Origin: Natronincola peptidivorans | GTDB taxonomy: Bacteria > Bacillota > Clostridia > Peptostreptococcales > Natronincolaceae | Length of the DNA: 64,000 nt | Direction: 5' to 3' | NCBI RefSeq assembly: GCF_900111615.1 | Contig: NZ_FOHU01000001.1 | Coordinates: 399,400 to 463,399, forward strand | In this document: piece by piece, positions 38,971-48,823 of the stretch | How positions within the stretch are numbered: position 1 is the stretch's first letter | Layout of the letters: each line of letters opens with the position of its first letter | Made by a program: the position numbers and the translations under genes | Notes under the pieces: model-generated | Database searches by the model: none | The model's input: only the letters and a program-made list of their open reading frames with translations | Told to the model about the DNA's origin: nothing

Positions 38971-40644
38971 CTATTCCACCTTTACACCTGTATAATAATG
39001 GCTTAGTATTTCTATATAATTATACCCTTCCTCCGCCATTTTTCTTGCTCCATGTTGGCTCATACCTAAACCATGACCAAAACCTTTTCCCCTAAATACA
39101 AAAGTGTCCGCTGGCTTTGAAGAAATCGTTTCTGTACTTCTATAGTTTTTGCCATTATAGATTTTAATATTAGAGGGATTTGAAATTTTTGTTACTCCAT
39201 TTGCAGAAATAATAGATTTATTGTGAAGCTCAATCTTATTCACATTATTTGTGGTGTTTTTCACCATAATATCATGAAGATCATTTGTAGGATTCTCTGC
39301 ACCATCTACAGTAAACCATGTGCTTCGCAAACCAAAAATTCTTCTACTATTCTCTTTGATTAGAACTTCTGTTCCTGAAGTACCATAGATAGTTAATTCT
39401 AATACTCTTCCATTTTCAGAAACAGAGGTTACTTTTATATTATTTACCTCTCCCACAAAAACATTATTTTTTTCCAACATATCTCTGACTTCATTTTTTG
39501 TAAGCACTTCAGTCCATGTTGAATTTGGTGCATTTAAAGAAAACTCATCATAAACCCCTAAAATATAAGGTATTGGCTGTGACCAAACGTTTTCACTGTT
39601 TTCAGTATGCCCACCACTATTAGCATGATAGAAAGCATTAACAAGCTTGCCATTATGGGTTAACACCCTTGAGGCAGTATCACTTACTGCTCGATTACTA
39701 TTAGGATGTTCATCGTCATAACCTCCATACACTTGGCTTCTTGTAGTATTGCATAAATCAAACCCTACACTTCTCCACCTGTTGATATTTGATACCGCAT
39801 AACCTCTAGCTACTACGGCCTGAGCTTTTAGTGCTTCGATCGACCATGATGCTGGCATTTCCCTCGGTACCACGCCGTAGAGATATTCTTCCAGTAGTAG
39901 CTTATTTACTATAGACATATCACTATTACTCATTCTTTTAGCCGTAACAGCTCCTCTATAGTTCTTACCATCTATATTTACAATGGTGTTATTGGCTTTA
40001 TCTTGAAATCCCCGAAAGTAAATATCCTCATTTGAATCAAACATAAATATTGGTTTCCCAAATAAATCTAGCACTTGTACTCTTGTTAATGACGGGGTGA
40101 TAATTTTTGTTGTTTCACCACTAATCGATTGAATTTCAGCAGCTTTTATTCCCGCTTCCTCTGGATCAGTGTATAAACCTGTAAAAACCTTCCATCCATT
40201 TTCATAAACTAAATAAGCTTTATCTTCCATAAAGCTAAGAGAGTCTATTAAATGTTCAGCATCTTGTCGATTATTAAACCCATTACTTATTTGTACGTGA
40301 TACGGTCCTTGTAAATTAATATTGGTCATTCCATTAGAAATAGGTCCTGTATATTCAAGAAAACTTCCGCCAGTTCCAATATAGTAACTGTCTTTTCTTA
40401 AAATAATTTCCTTTGGCTCATATAAATTAAGTATAGTATCAAAATGATCTCCCGAGAATTTTCCTATTTCAAATCCGTTAATAGATTTTAAATGTACTGT
40501 TGACTTTGCAGTTCCTTCATAAAATAATCCAATCTCAATATGTAATGGAATCTGAGTTTTATTAAAAGCTAGACCTGTTTGTAAATTGACAAGAGTCATC
40601 GTAATAACAATATATAGTAATAAAAACAACCTTGTTTTTTTCAT
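38971..40644 (-). CDS. SpoIID/LytB-domain protein, exported
   Basis: 557 aa with a signal peptide (LFLLLYIVITMTLVNLQTGLAF). A SPOR-like segment lies near residues 110-170 (GPYHVQISNGFNNRQDAEHLI). The SpoIID/LytB domain starts near 225 with EYLYGVVPREMPASWS.EALKAQAV and ends with FRGKGFGHGLGMSQHGARKMA. SpoIID proteins are lytic transglycosylases acting on denuded glycan in engulfment; LytB-type relatives modify autolysins. Location in the ruv-queA cluster is common in Clostridia, so it may be the vegetative SpoIID-like paralogue. Confidence 0.9.
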   Translation of the reverse strand: MKKTRLFLLLYIVITMTLVNLQTGLAFNKTQIPLHIEIGLFYEGTAKSTVHLKSINGFEIGKFSGDHFDTILNLYEPKEIILRKDSYYIGTGGSFLEYTGPISNGMTNINLQGPYHVQISNGFNNRQDAEHLIDSLSFMEDKAYLVYENGWKVFTGLYTDPEEAGIKAAEIQSISGETTKIITPSLTRVQVLDLFGKPIFMFDSNEDIYFRGFQDKANNTIVNIDGKNYRGAVTAKRMSNSDMSIVNKLLLEEYLYGVVPREMPASWSIEALKAQAVVARGYAVSNINRWRSVGFDLCNTTRSQVYGGYDDEHPNSNRAVSDTASRVLTHNGKLVNAFYHANSGGHTENSENVWSQPIPYILGVYDEFSLNAPNSTWTEVLTKNEVRDMLEKNNVFVGEVNNIKVTSVSENGRVLELTIYGTSGTEVLIKENSRRIFGLRSTWFTVDGAENPTNDLHDIMVKNTTNNVNKIELHNKSIISANGVTKISNPSNIKIYNGKNYRSTETISSKPADTFVFRGKGFGHGLGMSQHGARKMAEEGYNYIEILSHYYTGVKVE

Positions 40645-40775
40645 AATAGACTGCTCCCCCTTTAGATTAAGACCTCACATTAGTCAATATATAGCATAAT
40701 AATAACAATTTCGACAAATCTTATGCTATTCCTTTTTAAAAAAAGAATGTAAATGAATTGTAAAAAAGTTTTTCG

Positions 40776-40795
40776 AGAGAAGAAGGTTGTTCTCT
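40776..40795 (-). terminator. Weak terminator after the DUF2905 gene
   Basis: AGAGAA/TTCTCT stem with an 8-nt loop followed on the minus strand by CGAAAAACTTTTTT. The stem is short, and the spacing of the T run is imperfect. Confidence 0.4.
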
Positions 40796-40807
40796 ATTAA
40801 AATCCAT

Positions 40808-41020
40808 TTATCTTCTGAAGAAGAAATTTAAAAGCACTGTCAGTAAAATGCTTAAAATAATACTTGTTGCTATTGGAAAATAGAATGTGAAATTACCTTT
40901 TTGCATAAAGATATCTCCTGGTAACTTTCCCAATCCAAATTTACTGCCTATTATCATGATTGCTCCTCCTAAAGAAAGCAACAAGCCCATAAATAGTAAA
41001 ATCCTACCCAACGACTCCAT
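40808..41020 (-). CDS. DUF2905 small membrane protein
   Basis: 70 aa with two membrane helices separated by the conserved LGKLPGDIFMQKGNFTFYFP loop, diagnostic of DUF2905. Function unknown. It follows ruvB by 7 nt, a recurrent position in Firmicutes. Confidence 0.88.
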   Translation of the reverse strand: MESLGRILLFMGLLLSLGGAIMIIGSKFGLGKLPGDIFMQKGNFTFYFPIATSIILSILLTVLLNFFFRR

Positions 41021-41027
41021 CTATTTA

Positions 41028-42041
41028 CTACTCCTTTTTATATAAAATATTGAAATGATTATACGCTTTTTCTGATACCATTCGTCCTCTTGGAGTACGA
41101 TTAAGGAATCCTATTTGTAATAAATAGGGTTCATAAACATCTTCAATAGTATTCTTTTCTTCTCCAGTTGAGGCTGCTAAAGTATCAATGCCTACAGGTC
41201 CTCCATTAAAATTCTCTATAATCGTCTTTATAACTCTTTTATCAACTTGATCAAGCCCTAAGTCATCTATTTCCAGCAAAGCCAAAGCATCTTTTGCTAC
41301 AGATTTTGTTATTTTACCATCAGCTCTAACTTCAGCATAATCTCTTATTCTTTTTAATATACGGTTTGCTATCCTTGGGGTTCCTCGAGAGCGGGAGGCT
41401 ATTTCTATAGCTCCATCCTGTTCGATTTGCACACCTAATATAGTTGCTGACCTTTTTACAATCGTTGTTAATTCTTGTACAGTATATAGATCAAGCTTGC
41501 AAATTACACCAAATCTATCTCTTAATGGCGAAGTTAATAAACCAGCTCTTGTGGTAGCGCCTATTAAAGTGAATTTACTTAAGTCAAGTCGGATCGATCT
41601 AGCACTTGGACCTTTTCCGATAATGATATCTAAGGCAAAATCCTCCATTGCTGGATAAAGTATTTCTTCAACACTTCGGTTAAGCCTATGAATTTCGTCA
41701 ATAAAAAGCACATCATTCTCTGATAGATTGGTTAATATAGCTGCTAAGTCCCCTGGTCTTTCTATGGCAGGTCCAGAGGTTATACGTATATTGACGTTCA
41801 TCTCATTAGCTATGATATTGGATAAGGTTGTTTTACCTAGTCCAGGAGGTCCATATAATAACACATGGTCTAGAGCTTCTTTTCTTGCGCTGGCTGCTTC
41901 TATAAAAATCTTTAACTTCTCTTTTATTTTATCTTGACCAATATAATTCTTTAAGTACTTAGGTCTCAACCCATTTTCTATCTGATTGTCTTCCTCTCGA
42001 ATATTGCTTGTAATAATTCTTTCATTATCTTCCATCAGCAT
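41028..42041 (-). CDS. ruvB: Holliday junction branch migration ATPase RuvB
   Basis: 337 aa AAA+ ATPase. Walker [10 protein letters not shown], Walker [13 protein letters not shown], sensor [18 protein letters not shown], and a winged-helix C-terminus with [13 protein letters not shown]. It forms the RuvAB motor. Its start is 16 nt after ruvA, with GGGGG upstream. Confidence 0.97.
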   Translation of the reverse strand: MLMEDNERIITSNIREEDNQIENGLRPKYLKNYIGQDKIKEKLKIFIEAASARKEALDHVLLYGPPGLGKTTLSNIIANEMNVNIRITSGPAIERPGDLAAILTNLSENDVLFIDEIHRLNRSVEEILYPAMEDFALDIIIGKGPSARSIRLDLSKFTLIGATTRAGLLTSPLRDRFGVICKLDLYTVQELTTIVKRSATILGVQIEQDGAIEIASRSRGTPRIANRILKRIRDYAEVRADGKITKSVAKDALALLEIDDLGLDQVDKRVIKTIIENFNGGPVGIDTLAASTGEEKNTIEDVYEPYLLQIGFLNRTPRGRMVSEKAYNHFNILYKKE

Positions 42042-42057
42042 CTTGCTACCCCCACAC

Positions 42058-42642
42058 CTATTTCATTAATAATTTCAAGGCTTCTTTTATCATCTCTTCA
42101 GTAGTTAGATTGTTATCTTTAATAGAGGAAAGTATTCTTTCAGCTTCCTGTCTATGGTATCCCAAAGATATCAAAGCATCTACTACTTCATCATTAGATG
42201 AAGAATAATCTAATCCACTGTCATAATCTAACTCTAAACCATAATGTTTAACTTTATCCTTTAATTCTAGAATGATTCTCTCTGCTGTTTTTTTCCCTAC
42301 TCCTGGTGCTTTTGAGATGTTGGCAATATTGTTGTTCATAATATTGTTTGCTAAGCTTTCTGGTGAGTAGGTAGATAATATAGATATGGCTACCTTTGGC
42401 CCAACCTTAGACACAGATATTAATTTCTGAAACATGTCTAGTTCCTTCCTTGTGATAAATCCATATAAAGATATCTCATCCTCTTTTAAAACAAAATGTG
42501 TGAAAACAGTTACATTATCGCCTTGTTTTATATTGGCTGCACTATTAATACTACTAAAAATACGATATCCTATACCTCCAACTTCTATAATAATCTTGTC
42601 TATAATCACATCACTTACTTTTCCCTTAATGTACTCAAACAA
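42058..42642 (-). CDS. ruvA: Holliday junction DNA-binding protein RuvA
   Basis: 194 aa with an N-terminal OB fold, tandem HhH motifs ([15 protein letters not shown] and [20 protein letters not shown]) and a C-terminal RuvB-binding helix bundle ([17 protein letters not shown]). The start is a TTG at 42642 with GGAGG 8 nt upstream; no suitable ATG exists nearby. Confidence 0.96.
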   Translation of the reverse strand: MFEYIKGKVSDVIIDKIIIEVGGIGYRIFSSINSAANIKQGDNVTVFTHFVLKEDEISLYGFITRKELDMFQKLISVSKVGPKVAISILSTYSPESLANNIMNNNIANISKAPGVGKKTAERIILELKDKVKHYGLELDYDSGLDYSSSNDEVVDALISLGYHRQEAERILSSIKDNNLTTEEMIKEALKLLMK

Positions 42643-42783
42643 AAGAACCCCTCCATCTTCTAATTTTTTATGTCCTTCTGTGTATTACTAAATCCTCCTC
42701 TTATGCCCATGATAGCTTAAACACAACACACTGAAGTAACTTAAGCTGCAATCCAATTGCAAAATATCCCTCTGTATAAAATC

Positions 42784-43278
42784 TCATTTTATTTTAAATA
42801 GATCTTTAAAATTACCAGAGTGGGCATGACAAACTGCCACTGCTAAAGCATCTGCTACATCATCAGGTTTTGGAATTTTTTCAAGGTTTAATATTGTTTT
42901 TATCATTATTTGAACCTGTTTTTTATCTGCTCTTCCATATCCTACTACACCTTGTTTTACCTGTAGAGGTGTATACTCATATAATTCTTTATTATTATTA
43001 GCTGCAGCCAGAACTGCCACTCCTCTAGCTTGACCAACTAATAGAGCTGTTTTTGCATTCGTGTTAAAAAATAACTCCTCGACAACGACTGCTTCTGGAG
43101 CATATTCTTGAATTAATTCATCTAATTTCTGATATATAGTTTTTAAGCGTTCAGCAGTAGTATTTCTATTTGTAGTGGTAATAGCACCATATGTGATTAC
43201 TCGGAAATGATTTCCAGTATAATCTATGATACCATAACCCATTATAGCAATTCCTGGGTCAATTCCTAGAATAATCAT
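42784..43278 (-). CDS. ruvC: Holliday junction endonuclease RuvC
   Basis: 164 aa RNase H-fold resolvase. Acidic catalytic residues are in [14 protein letters not shown] (Asp7), VVVEELFF (Glu near 66) and the C-terminal [15 protein letters not shown]. It is separated from ruvA by about 140 nt with no clear gene. Confidence 0.96.
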   Translation of the reverse strand: MIILGIDPGIAIMGYGIIDYTGNHFRVITYGAITTTNRNTTAERLKTIYQKLDELIQEYAPEAVVVEELFFNTNAKTALLVGQARGVAVLAAANNNKELYEYTPLQVKQGVVGYGRADKKQVQIMIKTILNLEKIPKPDDVADALAVAVCHAHSGNFKDLFKIK

Positions 43279-43403
43279 TTTTTTTCCTCCAATATTTTGC
43301 CTCTATTATTTCATAGTGTAACATATTATCTTGTAAAAATCGATATTTCCAATTATATAAACTATGATTTGGCATGTATATAGTACATTTTCTCTACAAA
43401 CTA

Positions 43404-43462
43404 AAATAGATATAGCCATAGTGATACATGGTTATATCTATTTATATCTATTTATATCTATA
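43404..43462 (-). repeat. Three-copy 10-bp tandem repeat joined to a terminator-like hairpin
   Basis: TTTATATCTA recurs three times at exact 10-bp period (43432-43462). The last copy pairs with AAATAGATATAGCCAT to form a 16-bp near-perfect hairpin (43404-43443), which ends in TTTT on the minus strand. It lies just after the BofC-like gene stop and probably ends its transcript. The repeat may be a slippage product. Confidence 0.6.
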
Positions 43463-43474
43463 ATTTTTCATCTT

Positions 43475-44158
43475 TTAACTACTATAATCTTCCAAAAGTT
43501 GATAGGCTTCTTCTTTCGTTTTTCTAAAAATCCCTAGTGTTAATTTTTGTTGATCTATATATGGTAAAACCGAAATAGATATTGTAGTTTTTTCTATAAT
43601 TTTTCTACCTCCAGTTTCATCAAAATAAAAAATAGTTATGTATCCGTCTTGCTGTGTTACAAAGTATTGCTCATAATGCATAGGACAAACTGCGTTCTTC
43701 TTTTGGAATAATACTACCTCTTCATTAGAAAAGCTTTCCACATGAAATAATAAATTATTTCTTTGTAAGTATTCCTGTAATCCTTCCTGAGTTAATCCAA
43801 TCATAGCATTCATTGGGCTTATTCTTTCTTCTAGTGTATTTTGGCATATAGTATATTGTGTTTTATATATAATCGTTGTTTCTTCTCGAATACTAGCCTC
43901 ATATTGTGTTACAGCTCTTTCTTCATCTGTATAAGCACCTTCGTCTTCTTCATTGGCTTCTAAGTTATTCTCTTGATTCTCCGTAATGGCCTCATAATTT
44001 ATTTCAGTTCTTTCACTATATCGTTCTGTATATGGTATTTCATGTTCTCTAGGAGATGTTGTTCGATAATATCCAATTAAAAAACCCGTAATAATAAAAC
44101 TGCAAGCTATAATAAAGAAAAGAATTTTGTAAGGAAACCTTTTTCTTTTTCTAAACAT
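43475..44158 (-). CDS. BofC-like protein (BofC C-terminal domain), membrane-anchored
   Basis: 227 aa. An uncleaved signal or membrane helix (YKILFFIIACSFIITGFLIGYY) at residues 9-30 is followed by an acidic linker and a C-terminal domain with YFVTQQDGYITIFYFDE and LPYIDQQKLTLGI, as in the BofC C-terminal domain. In B. subtilis BofC is a forespore protein that restrains SpoIVB protease in the sigma-K checkpoint. Similarity is moderate, so BofC-like is the most that can be claimed. Confidence 0.7.
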   Translation of the reverse strand: MFRKRKRFPYKILFFIIACSFIITGFLIGYYRTTSPREHEIPYTERYSERTEINYEAITENQENNLEANEEDEGAYTDEERAVTQYEASIREETTIIYKTQYTICQNTLEERISPMNAMIGLTQEGLQEYLQRNNLLFHVESFSNEEVVLFQKKNAVCPMHYEQYFVTQQDGYITIFYFDETGGRKIIEKTTISISVLPYIDQQKLTLGIFRKTKEEAYQLLEDYSS

Positions 44159-44314
44159 AAAATAACCTCCTTAATCTATCTAGAGGATTATTTTATCCAA
44201 ATATTAGAAAATTATACTTGCACAGAACTCTCTTTGTCTAATTCCTTATAATTACTATGGTTGTTTTATAATTGCCAATTTATGGATTAATTGATTGCAA
44301 ACTAAAATGTATGA

Positions 44315-44329
44315 TTATAATTATTATAA
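44315..44329. promoter_or_regulatory. PerR-type box upstream of the DUF378 gene
   Basis: TTATAATTATTATAA is a perfect match to the 15-bp PerR consensus TTATAATNATTATAA, located 72-86 nt before the DUF378 start. A Fur-family regulator gene lies just beyond DUF378. The region is AT-rich, which raises the chance of a fortuitous match. Confidence 0.55.
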
Positions 44330-44400
44330 AGCATACTAGTTATTGAAGTAAATTAATTATAAAAGTAATTTAAGTTAATTTTTTATGAGGAGTTGGTAGT

Positions 44401-44601
44401 ATGGACAGATTGGCTCTTATTCTAGTTATTGTAGGTGCATTAAATTGGGGATTAATAGGTTTATTCCAATTTGACTTGGTGGCTTCTTTATTTGGTGGAC
44501 AAGCTTCCTTGTTAAGTCGCGCGGTGTATACACTAGTAGGTATTGCTGGTGTATATTGTATAAGTCTATTATTTAGAGAAAGAACTGCTACAAAAGAATA
44601 A
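44401..44601 (+). CDS. DUF378 small membrane protein
   Basis: 66 aa with two membrane helices. The family motif ALNWGLIGLFQFDLVASLFGG is complete, and VYTLVGIAGVYCI forms the second helix. Function unknown. GAGGAG lies 8-9 nt before the ATG. It is a single-gene unit with a PerR-type box upstream and a strong shared terminator. Confidence 0.88.
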   Translation: MDRLALILVIVGALNWGLIGLFQFDLVASLFGGQASLLSRAVYTLVGIAGVYCISLLFRERTATKE

Positions 44602-44621
44602 AATAGAGGTTTATAGATTTT

Positions 44622-44655
44622 ATAATAAGCGTAGCCTTAAGGCTACGCTTATTAT
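44622..44655. terminator. Convergent terminator of DUF378 and the Fur-family gene
   Basis: Perfect 30-bp palindrome, arms AATAAGCGTAGCC and GGCTACGCTTATT around TTAA. It includes the stop codon of the Fur-family gene and serves both directions. Confidence 0.85.
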
Positions 44656-45068
44656 TTGCATTTATCACAATGTCCATAAATCTCTAGTTTATGATCAATT
44701 GGTGTGAATTTTGATAATTTTCTTATGTTGCTATTTATTTCTTCCATCGGACAGTAGGCAATCATCTCAGCCTCTCCACATTTCAAACATATTAAGTGAT
44801 GATGATGACTATCTATATTTAATTCATAACTATTTATACCATTATCTAGATTCACTCTGTTTAATATACCTATTTCTAAAAGCATTTCTAAATTTCTGTA
44901 AATAGTAGAAAAATTAACATCTTCATTATTTATCTTTACAGTATTATGTACTTCTGCGGCAGTTAATAAATGCTTTTCTGAATGAAGGAAAGCGTTTATT
45001 ATTGCTTTTCTTTGGTTAGTAATTTTATAACCTTTTTTCTTAAGTAAAGTATACAAGTCATCCTTCAT
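44652..45068 (-). CDS. Fur-family metal/peroxide-responsive repressor
   Basis: 138 aa. A winged-helix N-terminal half (ITNQRKAIINAFL, NFSTIYRNLEML) is followed by the dimerisation domain with HHHH near residues 88-91, the structural-zinc pairs CLKC (94, 97) and CDKC (134, 137), and HKLEIYG. The metal ligand seen as Asp in PerR or Glu in Fur (after CLKCG) is not conserved in the same place (GEAEMIAYCP), so the subtype cannot be assigned. The ATG at 45068 is 9 nt from AGGAG; the one at 45077 touches it. It lies just after tRNA-Sec and may share its transcript. Confidence 0.88.
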   Translation of the reverse strand: MKDDLYTLLKKKGYKITNQRKAIINAFLHSEKHLLTAAEVHNTVKINNEDVNFSTIYRNLEMLLEIGILNRVNLDNGINSYELNIDSHHHHLICLKCGEAEMIAYCPMEEINSNIRKLSKFTPIDHKLEIYGHCDKCK

Positions 45069-45086
45069 TCTAACCATCTCCTAAAA

Positions 45087-45183
45087 TGGCGGGAGTACGT
45101 GGGAATCGAACCCACCCAAGAGGCTACTAACCCCTCGCGCTGGTTTTGAAGACCAGAGGGCACACCAGCACCCATCTACTCCC
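45087..45183 (-). tRNA. selC: tRNA-Sec (anticodon UCA)
   Basis: 97 nt including encoded CCA. The acceptor arms GGGAGTA and TACTCCC pair. The anticodon loop is CUUCAAA within CUGGUcuucaaaACCAG, giving UCA. A long extra arm (CGAGGGG...CCUCUUG) and the T arm GUGGG-UUCGAUU-CCCAC are as expected for selenocysteine tRNA. It lies in the same cluster as selB, selA and selD. Confidence 0.95.
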
Positions 45184-45221
45184 ATTGCTGAATAAAAATA
45201 ATATCTTAATCAGACTAATGT

Positions 45222-45250
45222 ATTATAGCATAGATATTTTTTTATAGCAA
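45222..45250 (-). promoter_or_regulatory. Promoter of tRNA-Sec
   Basis: TTGCTA, a 17-nt spacer and TATAAT with an extended TG on the minus strand, about 40 nt before the tRNA 5' end. It could also serve the Fur-family gene downstream. Confidence 0.7.
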
Positions 45251-45336
45251 GGTATCTCTTAAAAATAAACAAATACTATAAATGGTAATTCTTTAATAGG
45301 TAGATACGCAGAAGATAATGTTTAGTCCTTTAGCTC

Positions 45337-47232
45337 TTACGCCAAAGTTCTTTTATCTTCTACTCTTTTAGTTAACCTAATATTATCAAAATGCTCTATT
45401 AATGCAACAGCATACTTTCTGCTAGTACATAATAAATCTCTAAATTCCGACAAGGATATACTTCCATTTTTATTAATGTACTCAATTATCAAGTTCCTAG
45501 CCTTTATATATGATTTTTCATGTAAGATAATATCTGAATTGATCCTAATTAACTCTTTCCCTAATAGAGCTTCAATGACTTGTTCTACATCTTGTTTCTT
45601 ATGTGCTGCATTTGCAATTACATCCTCAATTTTGGGTGTAATAAAAGGGTCTTTTAAATATGCATTTTCTATTATTTTTTTAATCTCTAGCTGAGTTTTA
45701 TTAAAAGTTATCTCAAAATCATTTAACGCTACATACTTTCCTAGTATTTTAATGTTTCTATCTCTTACTAATACATCTAAAAAAGCATCTCCTATTTTAC
45801 CGCTATTCTTAGGTAATAATCTAGATTTAAATTCTTCTTTTATCATGCCTAATCTTAATGAGTTAGATTGATGATAACTATGCAACAAATCTATTGCTTT
45901 TTCTTTTAATCCCTCATAGTAATTTCTATGTAATACAATGGTATCGTTTAATACTATTATTACTTCTTTCTCTTTTAGCTTCTGAAGTAAAGTATGTATA
46001 TCACCTACCTGTTGTGCTGTAGATTTAGCTAAAAAGTTAATATCTGGGAAATCTTGACTATATCTTTCAATAAGTTTTGCTAAAATATCTTCAGGAGCAC
46101 CTTTTTCCTTTACAGCTAATTCTTTTATAAGATTATCATCAAATCTTTTATTTTTCTTAGGGTTACTGTCGATTACTATAGCTCCACCAATTGTTTCTAA
46201 TGGAGAATAAAATCTTACAACAATATGATCACCTTTTTTAACAGCAATAGATTCCTCAAGTCTAAATTGAACAAAACTACTTTCACCTGGTGCTAATTCT
46301 TCTTTTTCTAGTAATACAACTCGCGCAAAAATTTCTGTTGAACCATGATATAGTCTAACTCTTGTTCTGTTTTCAAGATTTCTAGAGAGTTCATTCAACA
46401 TTTTGAACCTAGCATCAATCATCATAGTAGTTTCCATAGAGTTAAGTTGTGCTAAAACATAGCCTCGTTCAATATCTTCGGTTTTTATATTAGCTAAATT
46501 AATGGCTACCCTTTGTCCAGCAAATGCTGTAGCTACTGATTTCCCATGAACCTGTATATTTCTAATTCGGACTTTCACATTTTGGGGCAAAATTTCTAAT
46601 GTATCTTCTACTGATATTTTTCCTTCTAATAAAGTCCCTGTTACCACGGTTCCAAACCCTGTTATTGTAAATACTCTGTCTATTGGCATCCTAGCAGGTG
46701 CATTTATGTCTCTACTATCTGTTTCATCTGTTAATTTATCAATAAGATCAATTAACTCTTCTATACCCGTTCCATCAATGGAATCAACAGCTAAAATTTC
46801 GACTTTCTCCAAAAAAGTACCTTTTACTTTCTCTCGAATATCTTCTTTAACTAGTTCAATCCAATCATTTTCTACCAAGTTGGCTTTTGTTATTATGATA
46901 ATCCCTTTTTCTATTTTTAATAAAGATAGTATATCTAAATGCTCTTTGGTTTGAGGCATTACTCCTTCATCAGCTGCGATTACCAGCATAACAATATCCA
47001 TTCCTCCTGCTCCTGCTAGCATATGTCTTATAAACTTTTCATGTCCTGGTACATCTATAATGCCAGCTCTTTTACCACTAGGCAAATCAAAGTAAGTGAA
47101 TCCTAGTTCAATAGATATTCCCCTTTTCTTCTCTTCCTTCAACCTATCTGTTTCCCGCCCAGTTAAAGCTTTTATCAATGTAGTTTTACCATGATCAATA
47201 TGTCCAGCTGTACCAATAACTATATTTTTCAA
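45337..47232 (-). CDS. selB: Selenocysteine-specific elongation factor SelB
   Basis: 631 aa. The EF-Tu-like GTPase part has [22 protein letters not shown] and TKANLVE, then domains II and III. From about residue 370 there are winged-helix repeats that bind the SECIS hairpin. The start is a TTG (47232) with GGAGAG 8 nt upstream. It follows selA by 16 nt. Length is normal. Confidence 0.96.
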   Translation of the reverse strand: MKNIVIGTAGHIDHGKTTLIKALTGRETDRLKEEKKRGISIELGFTYFDLPSGKRAGIIDVPGHEKFIRHMLAGAGGMDIVMLVIAADEGVMPQTKEHLDILSLLKIEKGIIIITKANLVENDWIELVKEDIREKVKGTFLEKVEILAVDSIDGTGIEELIDLIDKLTDETDSRDINAPARMPIDRVFTITGFGTVVTGTLLEGKISVEDTLEILPQNVKVRIRNIQVHGKSVATAFAGQRVAINLANIKTEDIERGYVLAQLNSMETTMMIDARFKMLNELSRNLENRTRVRLYHGSTEIFARVVLLEKEELAPGESSFVQFRLEESIAVKKGDHIVVRFYSPLETIGGAIVIDSNPKKNKRFDDNLIKELAVKEKGAPEDILAKLIERYSQDFPDINFLAKSTAQQVGDIHTLLQKLKEKEVIIVLNDTIVLHRNYYEGLKEKAIDLLHSYHQSNSLRLGMIKEEFKSRLLPKNSGKIGDAFLDVLVRDRNIKILGKYVALNDFEITFNKTQLEIKKIIENAYLKDPFITPKIEDVIANAAHKKQDVEQVIEALLGKELIRINSDIILHEKSYIKARNLIIEYINKNGSISLSEFRDLLCTSRKYAVALIEHFDNIRLTKRVEDKRTLA

Positions 47233-47248
47233 TTTCGTCTCTCCTTTA

Positions 47249-48652
47249 CTACATTAAGATTTTGTTTAAAGCATCACTTATGTTATAAAAGTCTTTCTCT
47301 CTAACTGTTCGTAAATCAATAATGATTTGATCCTCTTGAATCCTTGTTATAATAGGGATAGTGTAGTTCCTCAAGCTTTCTTCAAGTTTTGCTGCAGAAA
47401 TAGTTTTAGGTTTAATCTTTATTACTTTTGTAGGTAATTTTTCTAATGGCAAAGACCCTCCACCCACCTGAGAATAGTCATCTTTTATTTCTATTGATAC
47501 CTTTAACCCACTAGCAATCAAAATATTATGCAATTGCTGAGCTCTTTCTGCTATTGATATTATAGGTTCAGTTAGCATTCTTAAAGTTGGAATACTATTG
47601 ATCATTTCTTTTTCATCTAAATACAATTTTAAGGTTGCTTCTAATGCTGCCATAGTAAGCTTATCAATTCTAAAGGCTCTAGTGAATGGATTTTTTTTCA
47701 TTCTTTCAATCCACTTTTTGTTCCCTACGATGATACCTGCCTGAGGACCCCCTAAAAGTTTATCTCCACTGAAGGTAACGATATCCACACCAAGAGCTAC
47801 ACTTTCCTGCACTGTAGGTTCGTAGGTTAATCCAAATTTTTGTAAGTCTACTAAAACCCCACTTCCTAGATCCTCTATTACCGGTATATTATTTTTTCTA
47901 CCTAATGCTACTAAGTCCTTTAATCCCACTTCCTCTGTAAATCCTAATATTTTATAATTACTAGTATGTACTTTTAATAAAGCAGCTGTATTCTCACTAA
48001 TGGCATTATCATAGTCCCATAGATGGGTTTTATTGGTAGTCCCTACATCCACTAATTTAGCGCCACTTTGCTCCATTACATCTGGTACCCGAAAGGAACC
48101 CCCGATTTCTACAAGTTCGCCTCTAGAAACTACTACTTCTTTCTCCTTAGCCATAGTACCTAGAACTAATAGGACAGCTGCAGCATTGTTATTGACAACT
48201 AAAGCATCTTCTGCTCCAGTTAAATATTTTATTATATCAATTACATGGCTATATCTGCTACCCCTTTTCCCAGTTTCGATATTTAATTCTAGATTTGAAT
48301 AACCTGCAGCCACAGCCCATACCTTTTCTTTTATCTCATCACTGAGCAGTGCTCTACCTAAGTTTGTATGTAATACAACACCAGTTCCATTTATTACTTC
48401 TTTAAGGTTCATCTCTAAGAAAGCCTTGCTGTTGCTTATAATGTCATCTATAAATGATTCTAATTGAAATTGATATTGATTTAGTTCATCTTCTTTCATT
48501 TTCAATATCTTATTTCTATTGTATTCAAGGGATTTACGAATAAATTTTACTACAACATTTCTTGGTGTCTCCCTTAATACACCTACTATTCTTTCATTAT
48601 TTATAAGTTCATCTACTGAGGGTAACTTACATAATATATCTTGTTTATTCAT
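47249..48652 (-). CDS. selA: L-seryl-tRNA(Sec) selenium transferase
   Basis: 467 aa PLP enzyme that converts Ser-tRNA-Sec to Sec-tRNA-Sec with selenophosphate. Family motifs GTGVVLHTNLGRALLS, VVNNNAAAVLL and the PLP lysine in FSGDKLLGGPQAGIIVG are present. GGAGAG 8 nt before the ATG at 48652 excludes the 7-residue longer ORF. Confidence 0.96.
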   Translation of the reverse strand: MNKQDILCKLPSVDELINNERIVGVLRETPRNVVVKFIRKSLEYNRNKILKMKEDELNQYQFQLESFIDDIISNSKAFLEMNLKEVINGTGVVLHTNLGRALLSDEIKEKVWAVAAGYSNLELNIETGKRGSRYSHVIDIIKYLTGAEDALVVNNNAAAVLLVLGTMAKEKEVVVSRGELVEIGGSFRVPDVMEQSGAKLVDVGTTNKTHLWDYDNAISENTAALLKVHTSNYKILGFTEEVGLKDLVALGRKNNIPVIEDLGSGVLVDLQKFGLTYEPTVQESVALGVDIVTFSGDKLLGGPQAGIIVGNKKWIERMKKNPFTRAFRIDKLTMAALEATLKLYLDEKEMINSIPTLRMLTEPIISIAERAQQLHNILIASGLKVSIEIKDDYSQVGGGSLPLEKLPTKVIKIKPKTISAAKLEESLRNYTIPIITRIQEDQIIIDLRTVREKDFYNISDALNKILM

Positions 48653-48703
48653 ATTAAACGCTCTCCTTAACATAGAAATTTATTAAAGTATAACATATTT
48701 ATT

Positions 48704-48733
48704 ATTATATTATACTATCATTAATTACATCAA
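48704..48733 (-). promoter_or_regulatory. Candidate promoter of selA-selB
   Basis: TTGATG, an 18-nt spacer and TATAAT on the minus strand, followed by about 50 nt of AT-rich leader. A second overlapping TATAAT lies 5 nt upstream. Confidence 0.5.
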
Positions 48734-48788
48734 GATTGTTAAATAATGCACAATATTTTAAATTATCTAAAGATTTCTATCATTTATT

Positions 48789-48817
48789 TTGTCAATATGG
48801 AAAAATTGTGTTATTAT
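48789..48817 (+). promoter_or_regulatory. Promoter of the AGCS symporter gene
   Basis: TTGTCA, a 17-nt spacer and TATTAT on the plus strand. The predicted start near 48824 leaves a leader of about 218 nt. Confidence 0.65.
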
Positions 48818-48823
48818 TATTTT

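Noticed and set aside
42683-42783. Two very short frames between ruvC and ruvA
   Set aside because: Under 30 codons, no convincing ribosome site and no recognisable sequence; probably a spacer or leader for ruvA.
43432-43462. Short repeats considered as a CRISPR remnant
   Set aside because: Ten-base units in direct tandem without spacers; no cas gene in the window.
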